From the NCBI RefSeq assembly GCF_021730395.1, contig NC_069366.1, positions 60,866,001-60,930,000 on the forward strand: a stretch of DNA of 64,000 bases, given 5' to 3'. The DNA is from Mercenaria mercenaria (taxonomy: Eukaryota > Mollusca > Bivalvia > Venerida > Veneridae). The position numbers were made by a program, and so were the translations under genes. How positions within the stretch are numbered: the first letter of the stretch is position 1; every line of letters starts with the position of its first letter. The notes under the pieces were generated by a model, which was not told the DNA's origin, made no database searches, and saw only the letters and a program-made list of their open reading frames with translations. Positions 11,621-22,864 of this stretch are shown here, piece after piece.

Positions 11621-11989
11621 TATTATTACATCTACGTCCGCCGGTTCTTCCGTTTACTGGAATACTTATATACAGGCCCATTTCAAAAGTTTGGTACACT
11701 TATACTGTATGTCGACTGTGGGGACTCGCGAGATGTTGTACATTTCATTATCCCTCCTCAGAACAGACTCACTCAAAGAGTCTGCTTTTATTTTTCTTGT
11801 TTGCGGTTTTTTATGATTACAAGGGATCTTCTTACAGATTTTATCATTTATGGTCACACTGAAGGGTACATAGTTATAACAGTGAATGGTATATATAATT
11901 ATTGCAAAGAGGTCTTGTTATATACTTTGATTTCATGATTTATCGATTCTTAATTTTTATACCAGAAAAGTAGAACAAATGAGAAGAAA

Positions 11990-12240
11990 AAAGCTTATTA
12001 CTAGCTTTAATTTTTATACCTTTCCTGATCCAAACAAAATTTATAAAAGGAAATACATTACATATACATGTACGTTTAGCTTTGCCTGATATATTACATT
12101 CCTGATCTAAGCAATATGCGTACAGAAGGAAACATACTATTAACTTTGCGTGATATTACATTCCTGATCCAAACCAAATGTATATAGAAAGGAAGCACAC
12201 TGCTCACTTTGCTTGTGATTAATTCATGATCCACACATGC
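11990..12240. repeat. Degenerate ~62-bp tandem repeat in the 5' flank of copy A
   Basis: Units contain TTTGC(C/T)TG, ATTACATTCCTGATC(C/T)AA and (A/G)GAAGGAA(A/G)CATA. The same array, less interrupted, lies at 27320-27620 in unit C. It is non-coding. Confidence 0.55.
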
Positions 12241-12596
12241 ATTGGTCAGTGAATAATATATTTAGTACTGGTCGTCAAGTGAGAAAGTCTATCCTGCTTT
12301 GTGTACAGCTCAGAATACGAGTGTAACAAAAAGATCCCAATTACTGCTCATTGTAAAAGTTTTTAACGCCGATACCGGTATAATATACAATTTAGCATGT
12401 ATACATTGTTTGATTACATAAATAGTAGATACAATTTATCAAACCTTCTTGTACCTCATGTCTTTTTTTACCAAACTTCTTCTTTATTATCAACGGAAGA
12501 GGCAGATATTTTTTATTTAAAGGATTTGCATCTAGATAGATGAATATAAGTATTAAAAGTAGTCAAAACTACAAAAACTTTTTAAAAACAAGTCAC

Positions 12597-12651
12597 TTTA
12601 TTTTTAACCAACGTTTCGGCTACATCAGCCTTCTTCAGGGTTCAAAATAAA
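12597..12651 (-). ncRNA. Candidate hammerhead ribozyme (minimal, short stem III)
   Basis: On the minus strand the order is stem I arm TTTATTTTGAACC, core CTGAAGA (matches CUGANGA), stem II AGGC-TGATGTA-GCC, core GAAA, a two-base CG, UU as the cleavage triplet end, then stem I arm GGTTAAAAATAAA. The stem I arms pair over 13 positions with one mismatch. All invariant core bases are present. Stem III is only A-C-G-U, self-complementary, so cleavage would probably need a dimer, as reported for other minimal hammerheads in Penelope-like elements. Activity is not shown. Confidence 0.65.
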
Positions 12652-12718
12652 CATAACAAAGGAAGTGACGTCAACGTCAAACGACGTCGATGACGACAAC
12701 GTCAAAATTAAACAAAGA

Positions 12719-13180
12719 GGTCAGAGACCACCAATTGTTTTCCCATAGACTTACATTGTAACATTATGGCGTGTACGGCCTTCCATACATCGAAACATGT
12801 ATATCTAATTACAAGTTTTTCAAGAACTATCTTAGTTCTACCAAAATATCGGACGAGAAACATATGAATAGTGATACTTTATTTAAGTAATTTTCGTGTG
12901 AATGAGATGACCCCCTGTTTACATCATTGACATGGCGGGAGAAATTCGTTTGATAAAACTTTTTTTCAATACACATAAAATGTAGCAAAGTTTGTCAAAA
13001 TGTATAATAAAATACTGTAAATGCAGTGAAAAAATATCAATTTTGAAAAAATAATCACTTCCTGGGTTTGTTTACATGACTGACCAATCAGAACGCACAG
13101 ACGTTACCTTATTCCCAGGTATACACTTACCTCATTCCCAGTAAGTTCCCTGTACTTTTTGGAATTGGTGGTCTCTGACC
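12719..13180. mobile_element. 462-bp MITE, first copy
   Basis: Perfect terminal inverted repeats are GGTCAGAGACCACCAATT and its complement. The copy is nearly identical to 13691-14152, with only a few differences seen (for example AAAGTTTG versus AAATTTTG). The interior has no long reading frame. The superfamily is not recognised. Confidence 0.85.
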
Positions 13181-13690
13181 TATAGATGAATGTTTCGTAT
13201 CACATTTTCCAACTTTACAGTGATATTGTGAAACATGATCCAATACCAAATGTCTTACAAAGTTTCATCAAGAAATGAACAGTTTTAAGAAAGATATGGA
13301 CAGTTTACTGAGGTCACCCCCTGTCGATTTATATGCCCAGACTCGGTCCCTGTCGTCGTGAGATTGCAATTTTTCGTGAAAATTTCAGTTGTCTGCTTTT
13401 GATTTGACTTGGAAGCTGAAATACGATTCATTCCGTAAAAAACAGAAATAAGGTCTAATAATTTTGATCATTCTCTAACATTACAGAGATTAAAAAGGTC
13501 CTTTTTGGCCAAAAAGCCCAGACAAAAATGGGCACACCTGTTAAAAAAAGAGGCCAAATTTTTTTAAAAAATCAAATTTCACGCTTATTTTTGCACGAAA
13601 ACGTCTTTCTACATCATTTACAACAGATTTGTGGCCATTTACATTACCTGTGATGACTTCCGACGAAAGTCATGTTTTAGCTCTATTATA

Positions 13691-14152
13691 GGTCAGAGAC
13701 CACCAATTGTTTTCCCATAGACTTACATTGTAACATTATGGCGTGTACGGCCTTCCATACATCGAAACATGTATATCTAATTACAAGTTTTTCAAGAACT
13801 ATCTTAGTTCTACCAAAATATCGGACGAAAAACATATGAATAGTGATACTTTATTTAAGTAATTTTCGTGTGAATGAGATGACCCCCTGTTTACATCATT
13901 GACATGGCGGGAGAAATTCGTTTGATAAAACTTTTTTTCAATACACATAAAATGTAGCAAATTTTGTCAAAATGTATAATAAAATACTGTAAATGCAGTG
14001 AAAAAATATCAATTTTGAAAAAATAATCACTTCCTGGGTTTGTTTACATGACTGACCAATCAGAACGCACAGACGTTACCTTATTCCCAGGTATACACTT
14101 ACCTCATTCCCAGTAAGTTCCCTGTACTTTTTGGAATTGGTGGTCTCTGACC
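13691..14152. mobile_element. 462-bp MITE, second copy in direct orientation
   Basis: It has the same length and the same 18-bp terminal inverted repeats as the copy at 12719. The two copies enclose 510 bp of unrelated sequence. AAGA precedes the first copy and follows the second, and TATA follows the first and precedes the second. The pair could therefore have moved as one composite unit, or inserted independently. Confidence 0.85.
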
Positions 14153-14319
14153 AAGAGTTTGGCGTAAAAATCATAAACAGGATCATAGTATGATACATAA
14201 AAACTGGTGAAAAAATGCAGTATAAGTGCAATGATTAAGGAATGGCACCAGTAAAAACTGATTATGGAATACATACAAGTAATAAAATATACATATATAA
14301 CAAGTATTTCAGAAAGGCA

Positions 14320-15075
14320 TTAATACAGAATCTTTGAATTCATTCCTTGTGGAGACACAGTGCCCAAACGGTACATCCAGGAAGTCTCTTTTAAAAGCCT
14401 TTTCCAAGGATTAGTTACTTTATCAATGGGCATAAAAGAGAAATCCTGGATAGTATGTCCTTGAGAATTAAAATGTTCAGAAACATTGGTAGTAGTTTCT
14501 GGATAATGATTGATATCAAATCTATGACTATTCATTCTTTGTGAACATTGCTGGTGCGTTTGTCCAACATACTGTTTAAAACATTTATTACATGTTATTA
14601 AGTAAATAACATCAGTTGAATTGCATGACAGATCATGTCTAACATTATAACAAGATGAATTGGTGGAACTAGAAAATGAATTATCTTCATTAATATTTAA
14701 GCAGTGTGTACAGCGACGTCTATAACATTTACTTACACTACAATTTTTGTCTTTCTTACTCAGCCTAGAATGAACTAAAACATCTTGAATATTCTTGGGT
14801 CTTTTGTAAGCAACAATAGGTTTATAGTCATATAATTGTCTAACACTCTCTTGTTGAGAATACTTTAAAAGATTCCAGTATTGGTTTATTATTTTACCAA
14901 TATTGGGCAAAGATGGATTGTAGGTACATACAAAAGGAATGACTTTATCAGTATTTTTGCTACTGCACGAATTAAGAGCATCTTGCATTGATAGAGAAGA
15001 GGCCTTCTTTAATGCCTCATTTATAACACATTCAGGGTAGTTACGTGCTTGAAAGTATTCTCTGAGCTTGTCCAT
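14320..15075 (-). pseudogene. Penelope-like element C-terminal region with GIY-YIG nuclease
   Basis: The open frame covers 251 residues. The segment around residues 155-185 (VIYLITCNKC, KQYVGQT, then QRMNSH) fits the GIY-YIG nuclease form typical of Penelope-like element C-termini, preceded by a cysteine/histidine-rich stretch (CYRRRCTHC). The start at 15075 is only the first methionine near the truncation. The reverse transcriptase that should precede it is not present. It is a fragment of a mobile element, not a host gene. Confidence 0.75.
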
Positions 15076-15878
15076 TTCCTTGTCAAAAATGGTAGATAGA
15101 TGGCAATTGACATTAGATATTGAAAATGTTAAACCAGTATTGTTTACGTATATAATTTAATGTGTACCATATAAAAACAGCTAAATTTCTTCTACAATGC
15201 ATAAAATTTCATTAGCGGTTTTTCTGAGAGTTTTCTACATATTTTACTCTTAGTGTGTCTTTTTCCACTTAACTCGTCCTCAGTCCCGCAATAACTCCGA
15301 GTTTAACATGAAATCTCCCCAACTGGATTCTGAGGGGCATCAAGGACAAATGATAGTGTTGACATAGCTGAAAAACAACAGTTATAACTTTCAAAATTAT
15401 CTTTAGTCTGAATTACAGTCCCTGGTATAAATAACATAGTTCCGACTGTCTTTCGAGTGGGATGAAGGGTTCGTGTGGAGGGTTTCCCAACTCAAATAAC
15501 ATGTCTGCTTGTCTTTCTTGTACTCGGCAGATCTACAAATGATGCATGTTTCTGTTGTGCATTTTTGTATACACTCTTCTAATGAAATGGAGGTGAATGT
15601 ATTGGCAGAAAATCCACTTAATAACGCATCCATCTCAACTTGGTACGTGTTACCATATCCATAATCACCGCAGTCTGAAATGAGAAATGCAAAGTGGCGG
15701 CTACATTCGAATTTAATTTTTGCCTGACGATTGCTTAATAGATTCAACCCAATAATATATCATCTTCTTATAAAATATAGATATATCTAAAAAATATCCG
15801 ATAATTCTCTTAATTCTGGGTCTGCACCTTACTTGATTTGGGTCCATAACTTCCGCCTGTTTACCAATACACCAGAGA

Positions 15879-16156
15879 ATCTGAGGTTTGTATTAACTGA
15901 CAGCTATGTACCTATAGCGAACAAATCTGAGGTTTGTATTAACTGACAGCTATGTACCTATAGCGAACAAATCTGAGGTTTGTATTAACTGACAGCTATG
16001 TACCTATAGCGAACAAATCTGAGGTTTGTATTAACTGACAGCTATGTACCTATAGCGAACAAATCTGAGGTTTGTATTAACTGACAGCTATGTACCTATA
16101 GCGAACAAATCTGAGGTTTGTATTAACTGACAGCTATGTACCTATAGCGAACAAAT
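15879..16156. repeat. 46-bp satellite, six units, inside intron 2 of copy B
   Basis: ATCTGAGG recurs at 15879, 15925, 15971, 16017, 16063 and 16109, an exact 46-bp period with units nearly identical. The unit includes TATTAACTGACAGCTATG and TACCTATAGCGAAC. Units A and C carry one related copy at the matching place (A near 10491-10520), so this is a recent local expansion. Confidence 0.9.
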
Positions 16157-16699
16157 GTGTCGGGTCAGACGTGACATCTTTAAGACAAATTGAAATGTGG
16201 AAACTGGTAGAAAGTTAGATAAAAAATAATACAAGAAATTATTTTTGAACAAAATATCCGATTGAGCTTTGAGAACTCAAAATATATACCTGAAAGACAT
16301 TTTTTCGTGCCATGATGGTAGCTCAGTCTAGGCTTGCATTTACACATCATCCATCTACATTCTGAATCCTCAACATCGCTACACATTGCGTTTGTGGTAC
16401 AAAACTGTCTCATCGAACTTTCTGTTGTAGGTCATTCCTTGTCATTTGTCTTCGTGATTTGTTTTAAAAACAAAATACAAACTAGCATGTAGTCAACGTT
16501 GAATCTAATTTATGTCTAATGGTTAACTTACTTATCAACGCTTACGTATATTCCTGGTAGATAAGGTTTCAGTTCGATAGAAAATTCTGAATGTTGTTAT
16601 GTTATTTTTGTCAAAGGTTTTACATTTCAACATTTATATTACCAAGATGCAGTTGTGGTACAGGCTCTATGGGTAAGGTATTGTGTAGTATTTCTTTTT

Positions 16700-18245
16700 A
16701 GCTATGCTCAGGTGAGTTATTGTGATCGCTCCATGTCCAGCATCTGTCTATCTGCCTGTCTATCGTCTGTCAACATTTAGCATGTGTATGCGATAGAGGC
16801 TGTGTTTTTCAACTGATTTTCATGAAAATTTGTCAAATCTTGATGAAATCTAGGCCGAGTTCGAAAATGGGTCAAATAATAGAAAACCCTTGTGTATGCG
16901 AAAGAGGCTGCATTTTTTAATTGATCTTCATGAGTTTTGGTTAGATAATTACCTTGGTGAAATCTAGGCTTAGTTCGGAAATCGGTTATCTGGGGTCAAA
17001 AAGTAGGTCACTCGGTCAAATCAAAGAAAAACCTCGTGTATGCGATAGAGGTTGTATTTTTTAAATGATCTTCATGAAATTTTGTCAGAATGATTACCTT
17101 GATGAAATCTAAGCCAAGTTTTAAAATGGGTCATCTGGGGTCAAAAACTAGGTCACTAGTTCAAATAAAAATAAATCCTTGTGTATGCGATACTGGTACT
17201 GATGATAAACCCGAACAGAAAATGAAGTTTTTTACCTGTAACTTTTTTTTCCTGCAATTGTAATCAATGGTCGGTATCAAAATAAAGCTTAACATTTGCT
17301 GAAAACTTTACATAATTCAAATGTATACTTAGTTAGCAAACTCAAACGCAGTGAGGCCCTGAAAGGGGTTTGTAAAATGGGGACTGTACGAAGGTTGACT
17401 GATGATAAATTCGATCACTTTGTCATTTACAAAATTTCCTTCGTAGTATTATATTGAAACTTTCCCCAAAAAGCTGCAACAGTCATTTCTGATCAAGTAA
17501 TGAAAAGTTACCCAATGTCAGGCCTTCATGTGGCGACAGTGAGCATGCGCAAAAAACACCCTCTTCCCCAGTAATTTTGTATAAATATTTTTTATACAGA
17601 TAAATGTAAGTCATTTATTTATACAGAATATTTATCAATTTTGATTTTATTTTCACCAGTTGGTGTTTAAGTGGAAACTATTAGATGGTGTGTTCGATTT
17701 TATAAATAACCGAATATTTCCAAGGTGGTCGACTTTATCATCTGTCCGGGTTTATCATCGGTACCAGTAGAGGCTGTATTTTTCAACTGATCTTCATGAA
17801 TTCTGGTCAGAATGATTTCTTGATAAAATCTAGGTCAAGATCGAATATGGATCATCCAGGGTCAAAAGCTAGGTCACTGTCAAATAAAAGACAAATCCTT
17901 TGTATGCAGTAGGGGCTTCATTTTACACCGGATCTCCTTGAAATTTAATCAGAATGTTTGTTTATATGAAATTCTAGGTGGAGTTTGAATATGGGTCATC
18001 TAGGGTCAAAAATTAGGTCACCCGGTCAAATTAAAAAAACCTTGTGTACGCAATAGGGGCTGCATTTTACAGTGGATATTCATAAAATTTAGTCAGAATA
18101 ATTGCCTTGATGAAATCTAGGTCAAGTTAGAATATGCGTAATCTGTGGTCAAAAACTAGGTCACTAGGTCACTAGGTCAAATCAAAGAAAAACCTTGTGT
18201 GTGCAATAGAGGCTGTATTTTTCAATTGATCTTCATGATACTTAG
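16700..18245 (+). mobile_element. Hairpin-type element fragment in intron 1 of copy B
   Basis: It starts AGCTATGCTCAGGTGAGTTATTG (right half of the 5' palindrome). Diverged units with GTATGCGATAGAGGCTG, TTGATCTTCATGA and GTCAAAAACTAGGTCACT follow, at about 144-146 bp spacing (16899, 17043, 17189). The 3' hairpin is missing. It is interrupted by the MITE at 17193-17767. Confidence 0.6.
17193..17767. mobile_element. 575-bp MITE with TA target duplication
   Basis: The termini CTGGTACTGATGATAAACCCG and its near complement CGGGTTTATCATCGGTACCAG are flanked by TA (17191-17192 and 17768-17769). Removing the insert and one TA restores GTATGCGATAGAGGCTG, exactly the host repeat unit seen at 16787. 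A TA duplication suggests a Tc1/mariner-type mobiliser. No transposase is inside. Confidence 0.85.
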
Positions 18246-18836
18246 AGACACCGGTTAATGTTAAATCTTCACTTTATCTCTGTCATTACTATACGGACTC
18301 AACTTGGTCCCTCAGATATGCCACACATGTATTTTAATCATGAAGCATCGAAATAGTCTTAGTACAGACAGCACGACCGGACCAAGTACGGGCGTCCCTA
18401 AATCTGAAGTTACGTACAGTGAAAAAATACTTATGTGAAAATAATCACAAAGAATTAATGGAAAGACATATTCTTGCACACCGGACTGGCGTTTCCGGTG
18501 TTTTTACCCATGCCAGCAAAACCCATCTGGCACCCCCATGCCAGATAACTATTGTGCTGTTAATGACAACTAGCCATTCATGAACTGAATATGTAACATA
18601 CGAAAAAAAATCAGGTACCTTGATAGTTTCTCTCCGTTCCTTATAATATATTTTTCGATTCAAAATACGTTATTTTACGATAAGAACATACCGTTACGCT
18701 ACAAACGATAAAACTAAAGGGGAACTTTGTTATTACGCGTCACTGAAACGTCATGACATCACTTCTGCTTACGAACGTTAATTTCCCGCGCTTTGTGTTC
18801 ATACTCTACTACAAGAAAGAGTGCATTTCTATTTGC

Positions 18837-18837
18837 T

Positions 18838-18876
<39 letters not shown>

Positions 18877-18878
18877 TT
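18837..18878. repeat. (TTTA)n microsatellite
   Basis: About ten uninterrupted TTTA units. The long reading frame across it is an artefact. Confidence 0.95.
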
Positions 18879-18952
18879 CAAATACGTTATGCAAAACAAT
18901 CTACCAGAATAAAAAGCTAATATGTATAAGATATGCAAGAAAAAAATATCAA

Positions 18953-19063
18953 TCATGTGTTTACGAATCGGATAGAAATATCCGTCCCTCTGCTGGTCTC
19001 GTTACCGCCCAATGCGCAGGTGACCTCGGGACGGATATTTCTATCCGATTCGTAAACACATGA
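18953..19063. mobile_element. Perfect 36-bp inverted repeat (foldback element)
   Basis: The left arm 18953-18988 begins TCATGTGTTTACGAATCGG. The right arm 19028-19063 is its exact reverse complement. The 39-bp loop is GC-richer than its surroundings. Perfect arms imply recent insertion or conversion. Confidence 0.85.
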
Positions 19064-19697
19064 CATGTATTATTAGTACGTACCAGTATTTCAATTGAAC
19101 GTACATGTGATAACCATATGTATTTTTTACGAAACTAAGGTTAAATTATTCAAAAATACCACAAATAAAATTACTCTATGTCTTTAATGTTACCATCTAT
19201 ATAACATGTTTTTAAAAGAACCACTGTGTTTAGAAGACGACATTCGTCAAATATGTTATCATTGTTAATGAAAGCTATCATTGTATCAGTTTTGTTTCGA
19301 ATAAATTATATTAGCTTCAAATAGACTACTTACGTTGATCATGACGTTCTCAATGGTATCTTGCATTAGTTCTAGTTTTTCTTCAAGTTCTGCTTTGTGT
19401 TTGACTGTTTTCACCTTCTCCATATCCATTGCTTCCTTTATGTGTTAAATGTCATTTTTCACTGTTTCTAGACTGATCTCGGCCCTGATAATTCTTTCCA
19501 GAGTTTGAGCCTCGTAGTGATATTTTGAGCAATGTTGCTCGTCTCCTATCGCTACTTTGCACAACATACCAAACAAGAAATAAATCTGTAAACTTAGTCC
19601 CATCTTTAAAATTTACTCTATACTCAGAGATTTGTAAAGTATCTACAAGATTATCCAGCGGCGACTAAGTGGTGGACTAAGAAGTGTATGAAGTGTT

Positions 19698-19706
19698 TTT
19701 TTATAA
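19698..19706 (-). promoter_or_regulatory. TATA-like box of pseudogene copy B
   Basis: Minus-strand TTATAAAAA lies about 100 bases before the ATG of exon 1, at the position homologous to the TATATAA of copy C. Confidence 0.45.
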
Positions 19707-20300
19707 GTAGGTACGTTATCTACATCTACGTCCGCCAGTTCTTCCGTTTCCTGAAATACTTATATATATAGGTCCATTTCAAAAGTTTTTCATACTGTAT
19801 GTCGGCTTAGGGGACTTGCGAGATGTTGCACATTTCATTGTCTCTCCTGAACAGACTCATTCAAACAGAGTCTGCTTTAATTTTGCTTGTTTGCGTTTTT
19901 ATGATTTCAAGAGATTATTATTTATGGTCACACTAAAGGGTACATATATCACTGAAGGGTATATATAACCATTGCAAAGGAGGTTTTGTTATGTACTTTG
20001 ATTTCATTATTTATCGATTCTTAGATTTTTTATCAGAAAAGTAGAACAAATGAGAAGAAAGAAGCTTACTACTAGCTTTACATATACATGATTTTATTTA
20101 AGGGACGTGTATCCCGATAGATGACAATTGACATTAAATATTGAAAATGTTCAAACAGTGTTGTTTAAGTAGATACTTTAATGTGAACCATATAAAAACA
20201 GTTACATTTCTTCTACTCGGCACCAAATTTCATTAGCGTGGCTAACACTTTTGAGAGTTTTCTACTGTAACATATTTTACGATTAAATGAGTGTTTTTAT

Positions 20301-21454
20301 GGATCAAAATTTCCAAAATGCACAGAATCAATTTATGTTTTCTTTTTATTGGAATTACTTACTAATGAAACCATTTTCTAAATGCCGAAAAATCTTACAT
20401 AAATCTGGAGGCAAATTGGTAAAGAAAAAGTGTGTGAATTAAAACTATGAAACGGTCCTGTATATTAACCACAAAAATTATTTGCTTTATTTACATTCTT
20501 CCTATTCTTTTCATTGAAACTCATGACGTTCATTTTGTATGAACAGCAAAGGAAAGGCACCAAAAATTACGACAATGCTGCTTAGTGATAACGGGCCGCT
20601 GTTTTAACGACATCCGCATATAGTCAGGGAGAACATTCCTAGATGACGTCGCAGATGATCCGTCTGGTGAACAGAATGGTCGGAAAGCTGATTTAAATGT
20701 TAAATGCAACAAAGTACAAATGCATGTGCATTTGATAAAATAATATTGTTTACAAATAAAAAGGAAATATAATGTAAATATAAGTTGTTTTCATGCGAAA
20801 TGAGCGCGATTCCTTGCCGGTACTATTCTCGCATTAACTCCGACAAAAAATATTCTTAAAAGTCACTTATTTATTGATTTCACAGTCGACACCTTTTCAC
20901 ATTAGTGTCTGATACTCAGTTGAATTGCTGTCTATATATTAAATAATGTAATCATGAAAGCTTAACGTTTGTTTCCTATGATAAATAAAATATCCGCTAT
21001 CCTTGTGAGACTAGGCCTTTGTATATATATATATATAATTGTAAATTCTGCTAAGAAAACACCAACAGTTTGGTCACCGAAAATTATAAACTTCCACATT
21101 CATGTAACTTATAGTCTGTTTGTGTACAAAAGATCTGGGAGAAGTTTGACAATTAGCAAGTCTGATTACTAGTAATTAAATAGTGCCAAAACTACCGCTC
21201 TTCAATTTTGTCGCCCTACTTCACATTAGGTACAAACTCACATTTAACATGATTAAACAAGGGCAAGGGGATCTGGGTATGTTTTAACATTTGATTTATA
21301 ATCGGGCTTTTTGTTATCTGGCGCTTATTATGAATTATTTAGATCTTCATTAATAATCGTATTGTCCTTATGATGACATGGTAATAAGAGATTAGCTCAT
21401 TTTTAGAGTAACTGCCCAGGCAAAGAGGCACAATTTTCTATTTAAAACTTTTAA
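20301..21454. other. Spacer, no gene recognised
   Basis: AT-rich sequence with a short (TA)n run near 21021-21034. Short open frames on either strand have no recognisable domain and no supporting splice context. Confidence 0.35.
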
Positions 21455-21695
21455 GGGATATAGAGGTTTCTGTTATGCTTTGATTTGATACAAACTTTAA
21501 CAGAATGTATATCTTGGTGATTTCTAAGTTCAAAACTGGGTCATGGGTGGTCAAAAACTAGGTCACCAGGTCAAATCGAAGGAAAACCTTGTTTATACCT
21601 AGAGGCCACATTTATCTTTATGAAACTTGGGCAGAATGTTTATTTTGATGATTCCTAGGACAAGTTTCAAGCTGGGATGTTGGTCTAAGGCAATA
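21455..21695 (+). repeat. Fragment of hairpin-type element repeats
   Basis: It contains GTCAAAAACTAGGTCACC followed by AGGTCAAATC, then AACTTGGGCAGAATGTT. Both ends are lost. Its left part (GATATAGAGGTTTC..TTTGATTTGATACAAACTTT) is the uninterrupted form of the site occupied by the LINE at 28107-28684. Confidence 0.6.
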
Positions 21696-22334
21696 TTGCA
21701 GATCCTTTAAGCATTTCTGGGCATAAAAAAAGTAGATTTACAAAGCACCTTTACGTTTGCTAACATTTTCATTTACTTATATTTTAAATTTACTATCTAA
21801 TTTTCGTGTAGAGCCGATATCTGTGTTTCGTTAAAATTGCTATCTTCTGAATTAGCAAGCTGAAATATGACCAACTTGACAGATTCGGGGCCATAGCTCT
21901 CGTGCTATTTGAACAAATTTTTCCATAATTCTGAATTTCTCGGTGTCTTTGTGGCCATATAAACTCTTAGTGACCTAACCTAAAATTGCTAAAGAAATGT
22001 GACCTAAAATTTATGTTAACAGAAGGAGATATGGCCAGTTCGGCAGCTAAGGGGTCGTGTATCTTGTGTCACAAATATTTGAGAAAATTTTCCCAGATCA
22101 CCTTTTTCAAGATCTTACGGCCAGGTACACCCTAGGTGAGAACATTTTGACTGATGACAGACTGGTGCAGTCAAAATTTTATCCTGGTTCATCTGGGTGC
22201 TCAGGTGAGAAAATGCATAAAAATGGCATAAATCAGGAAACATACTGCAGAACTTGTTAAATAAAAAGAAAACAGCAACATAAATTGTGTTAGACTTACC
22301 TCTACAGGTGAGGGAGAGGGAGCATTGCGACTGG

Positions 22335-22489
22335 GCCCCAGTTTCATGAAAATACTTAAGTTTGTTAACTGACTCCAGTGCGTTAATTTGCTTAAGGTTT
22401 CACTTTCAGTAAGCAAATTAATGTTCTAAAGTCAATTAAAGAAGATAAGTCAATTGATAAAGTTAAGTACTTTCATGAAATCTGGGCCA
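22335..22489. mobile_element. Palindromic MITE (TTAAG-rich)
   Basis: GGCCCCAGTTTCATGAAAATACTTAAG..TTAACTGACT is matched by the inverted AAGTCAATTGAT..TTAAGTACTTTCATGAAATCTGGGCC. Arms are about 50 bp. A diverged copy is at 30436-30572. Confidence 0.7.
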
Positions 22490-22864
22490 GAAAATTTACT
22501 TACAAGCTCAGAAACCTGTCCACTTTAAGGCAAATTGATATAATATTAAAACTAAATCAAGTTTAAATAAGCAAACACACACACTTTTAGTTGTTTTTCA
22601 AATTCAATGACTATCTAGTGCTTTTATTTCATCCACTTCAATAACCGCTTATAACCATATAACATTAAAGCAGCACAACTTTTAAATAAGGTCTAATGTT
22701 GTTTCAAGGTAGTGGATTTGTATAAAAAGTCAATTAGCAAACTCCTTACACAGTCTCGAAACTACTTTGAGTTTTCTTCAGCCATTAATGTAGCCCCATT
22801 AAAACAAATGGGTTTCTGTAACAACTACTAGGCAGATGACAGTTGTCATTATTGTTTTACTGCC

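Larger units (their letters stand above)
12543..15092 (-). mobile_element. Penelope-like retroelement, 5'-truncated, with nested MITEs
   Basis: The insertion is bounded by a 10-bp target duplication, TAGATAGATG, at 12533-12542 and 15093-15102. The uninterrupted site is visible near 27932 in unit C. The minus-strand coding part lies at the right end and shows a GIY-YIG-type nuclease region. The left end carries a candidate hammerhead ribozyme, as known for terminal repeats of Penelope-like elements. Only the 3' part of the element is present: no reverse transcriptase core is seen. Two near-identical 462-bp MITEs inserted later. It is a partial, inactive copy. The clear target duplication suggests moderate rather than great age. 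Confidence 0.75.
7335..15250. repeat. Segmental duplication unit A (gene-bearing)
   Basis: The left edge (TTTTTCCACTTAACTCGTCC, then a TCTCCCCAA...GAGGGGCATCAAGG stretch at about 7395-7425) recurs at 15252-15375, where unit B begins. The right edge, from TAGATAGATGGCAATTGACATTAGA to about 15250, matches the 5' flank of the genes in B (20105-20290) and C (27935-28060). Units A and B are therefore head-to-tail and abut at about 15250. Segment 8936-9960 is shared with C (24008-25340) and D (31360-33110) but missing from B. Unit A holds an intact gene, a Penelope-like insertion and several small elements. Confidence 0.75.
15403..19603 (-). pseudogene. Secreted PAN-domain protein, copy B (broken)
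   Basis: Exon positions are homologous to copy A: exon 1 19603-19334, exon 2 16458-16290, exon 3 15674-15403. Exon 3 is intact and encodes the PAN-like domain (CGDYGYGNTYQVEMD, ECIQKC, CRSAEYKKD, CYLSWETLH). Exon 1 has a TAA where A and C have CAA (ATT TAA CAC). In exon 2 the acceptor reads AAAACAA instead of AAAACAG, and a TGA replaces TGG two codons before PTTE. Intron 1 is about 2.9 kb because of insertions. A TATA-like TTATAAAAA is still present on the minus strand at 19698-19706. Exon 3 could still be used by another transcript, but nothing shows this. Confidence 0.8.
15252..20300. repeat. Segmental duplication unit B
   Basis: It abuts unit A head-to-tail. The 3' flank is shorter than in A, C and D because the equivalent of 7460-9935 is missing. 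It is expanded between exons 1 and 2 by a hairpin-element fragment, a MITE and a foldback element. It contains pseudogene copy B. Confidence 0.7.

Noticed and set aside
20530-20712. 60-codon minus-strand frame.
   Set aside because: No recognisable domain, no supporting splice signals checked, and not duplicated in the sister units.
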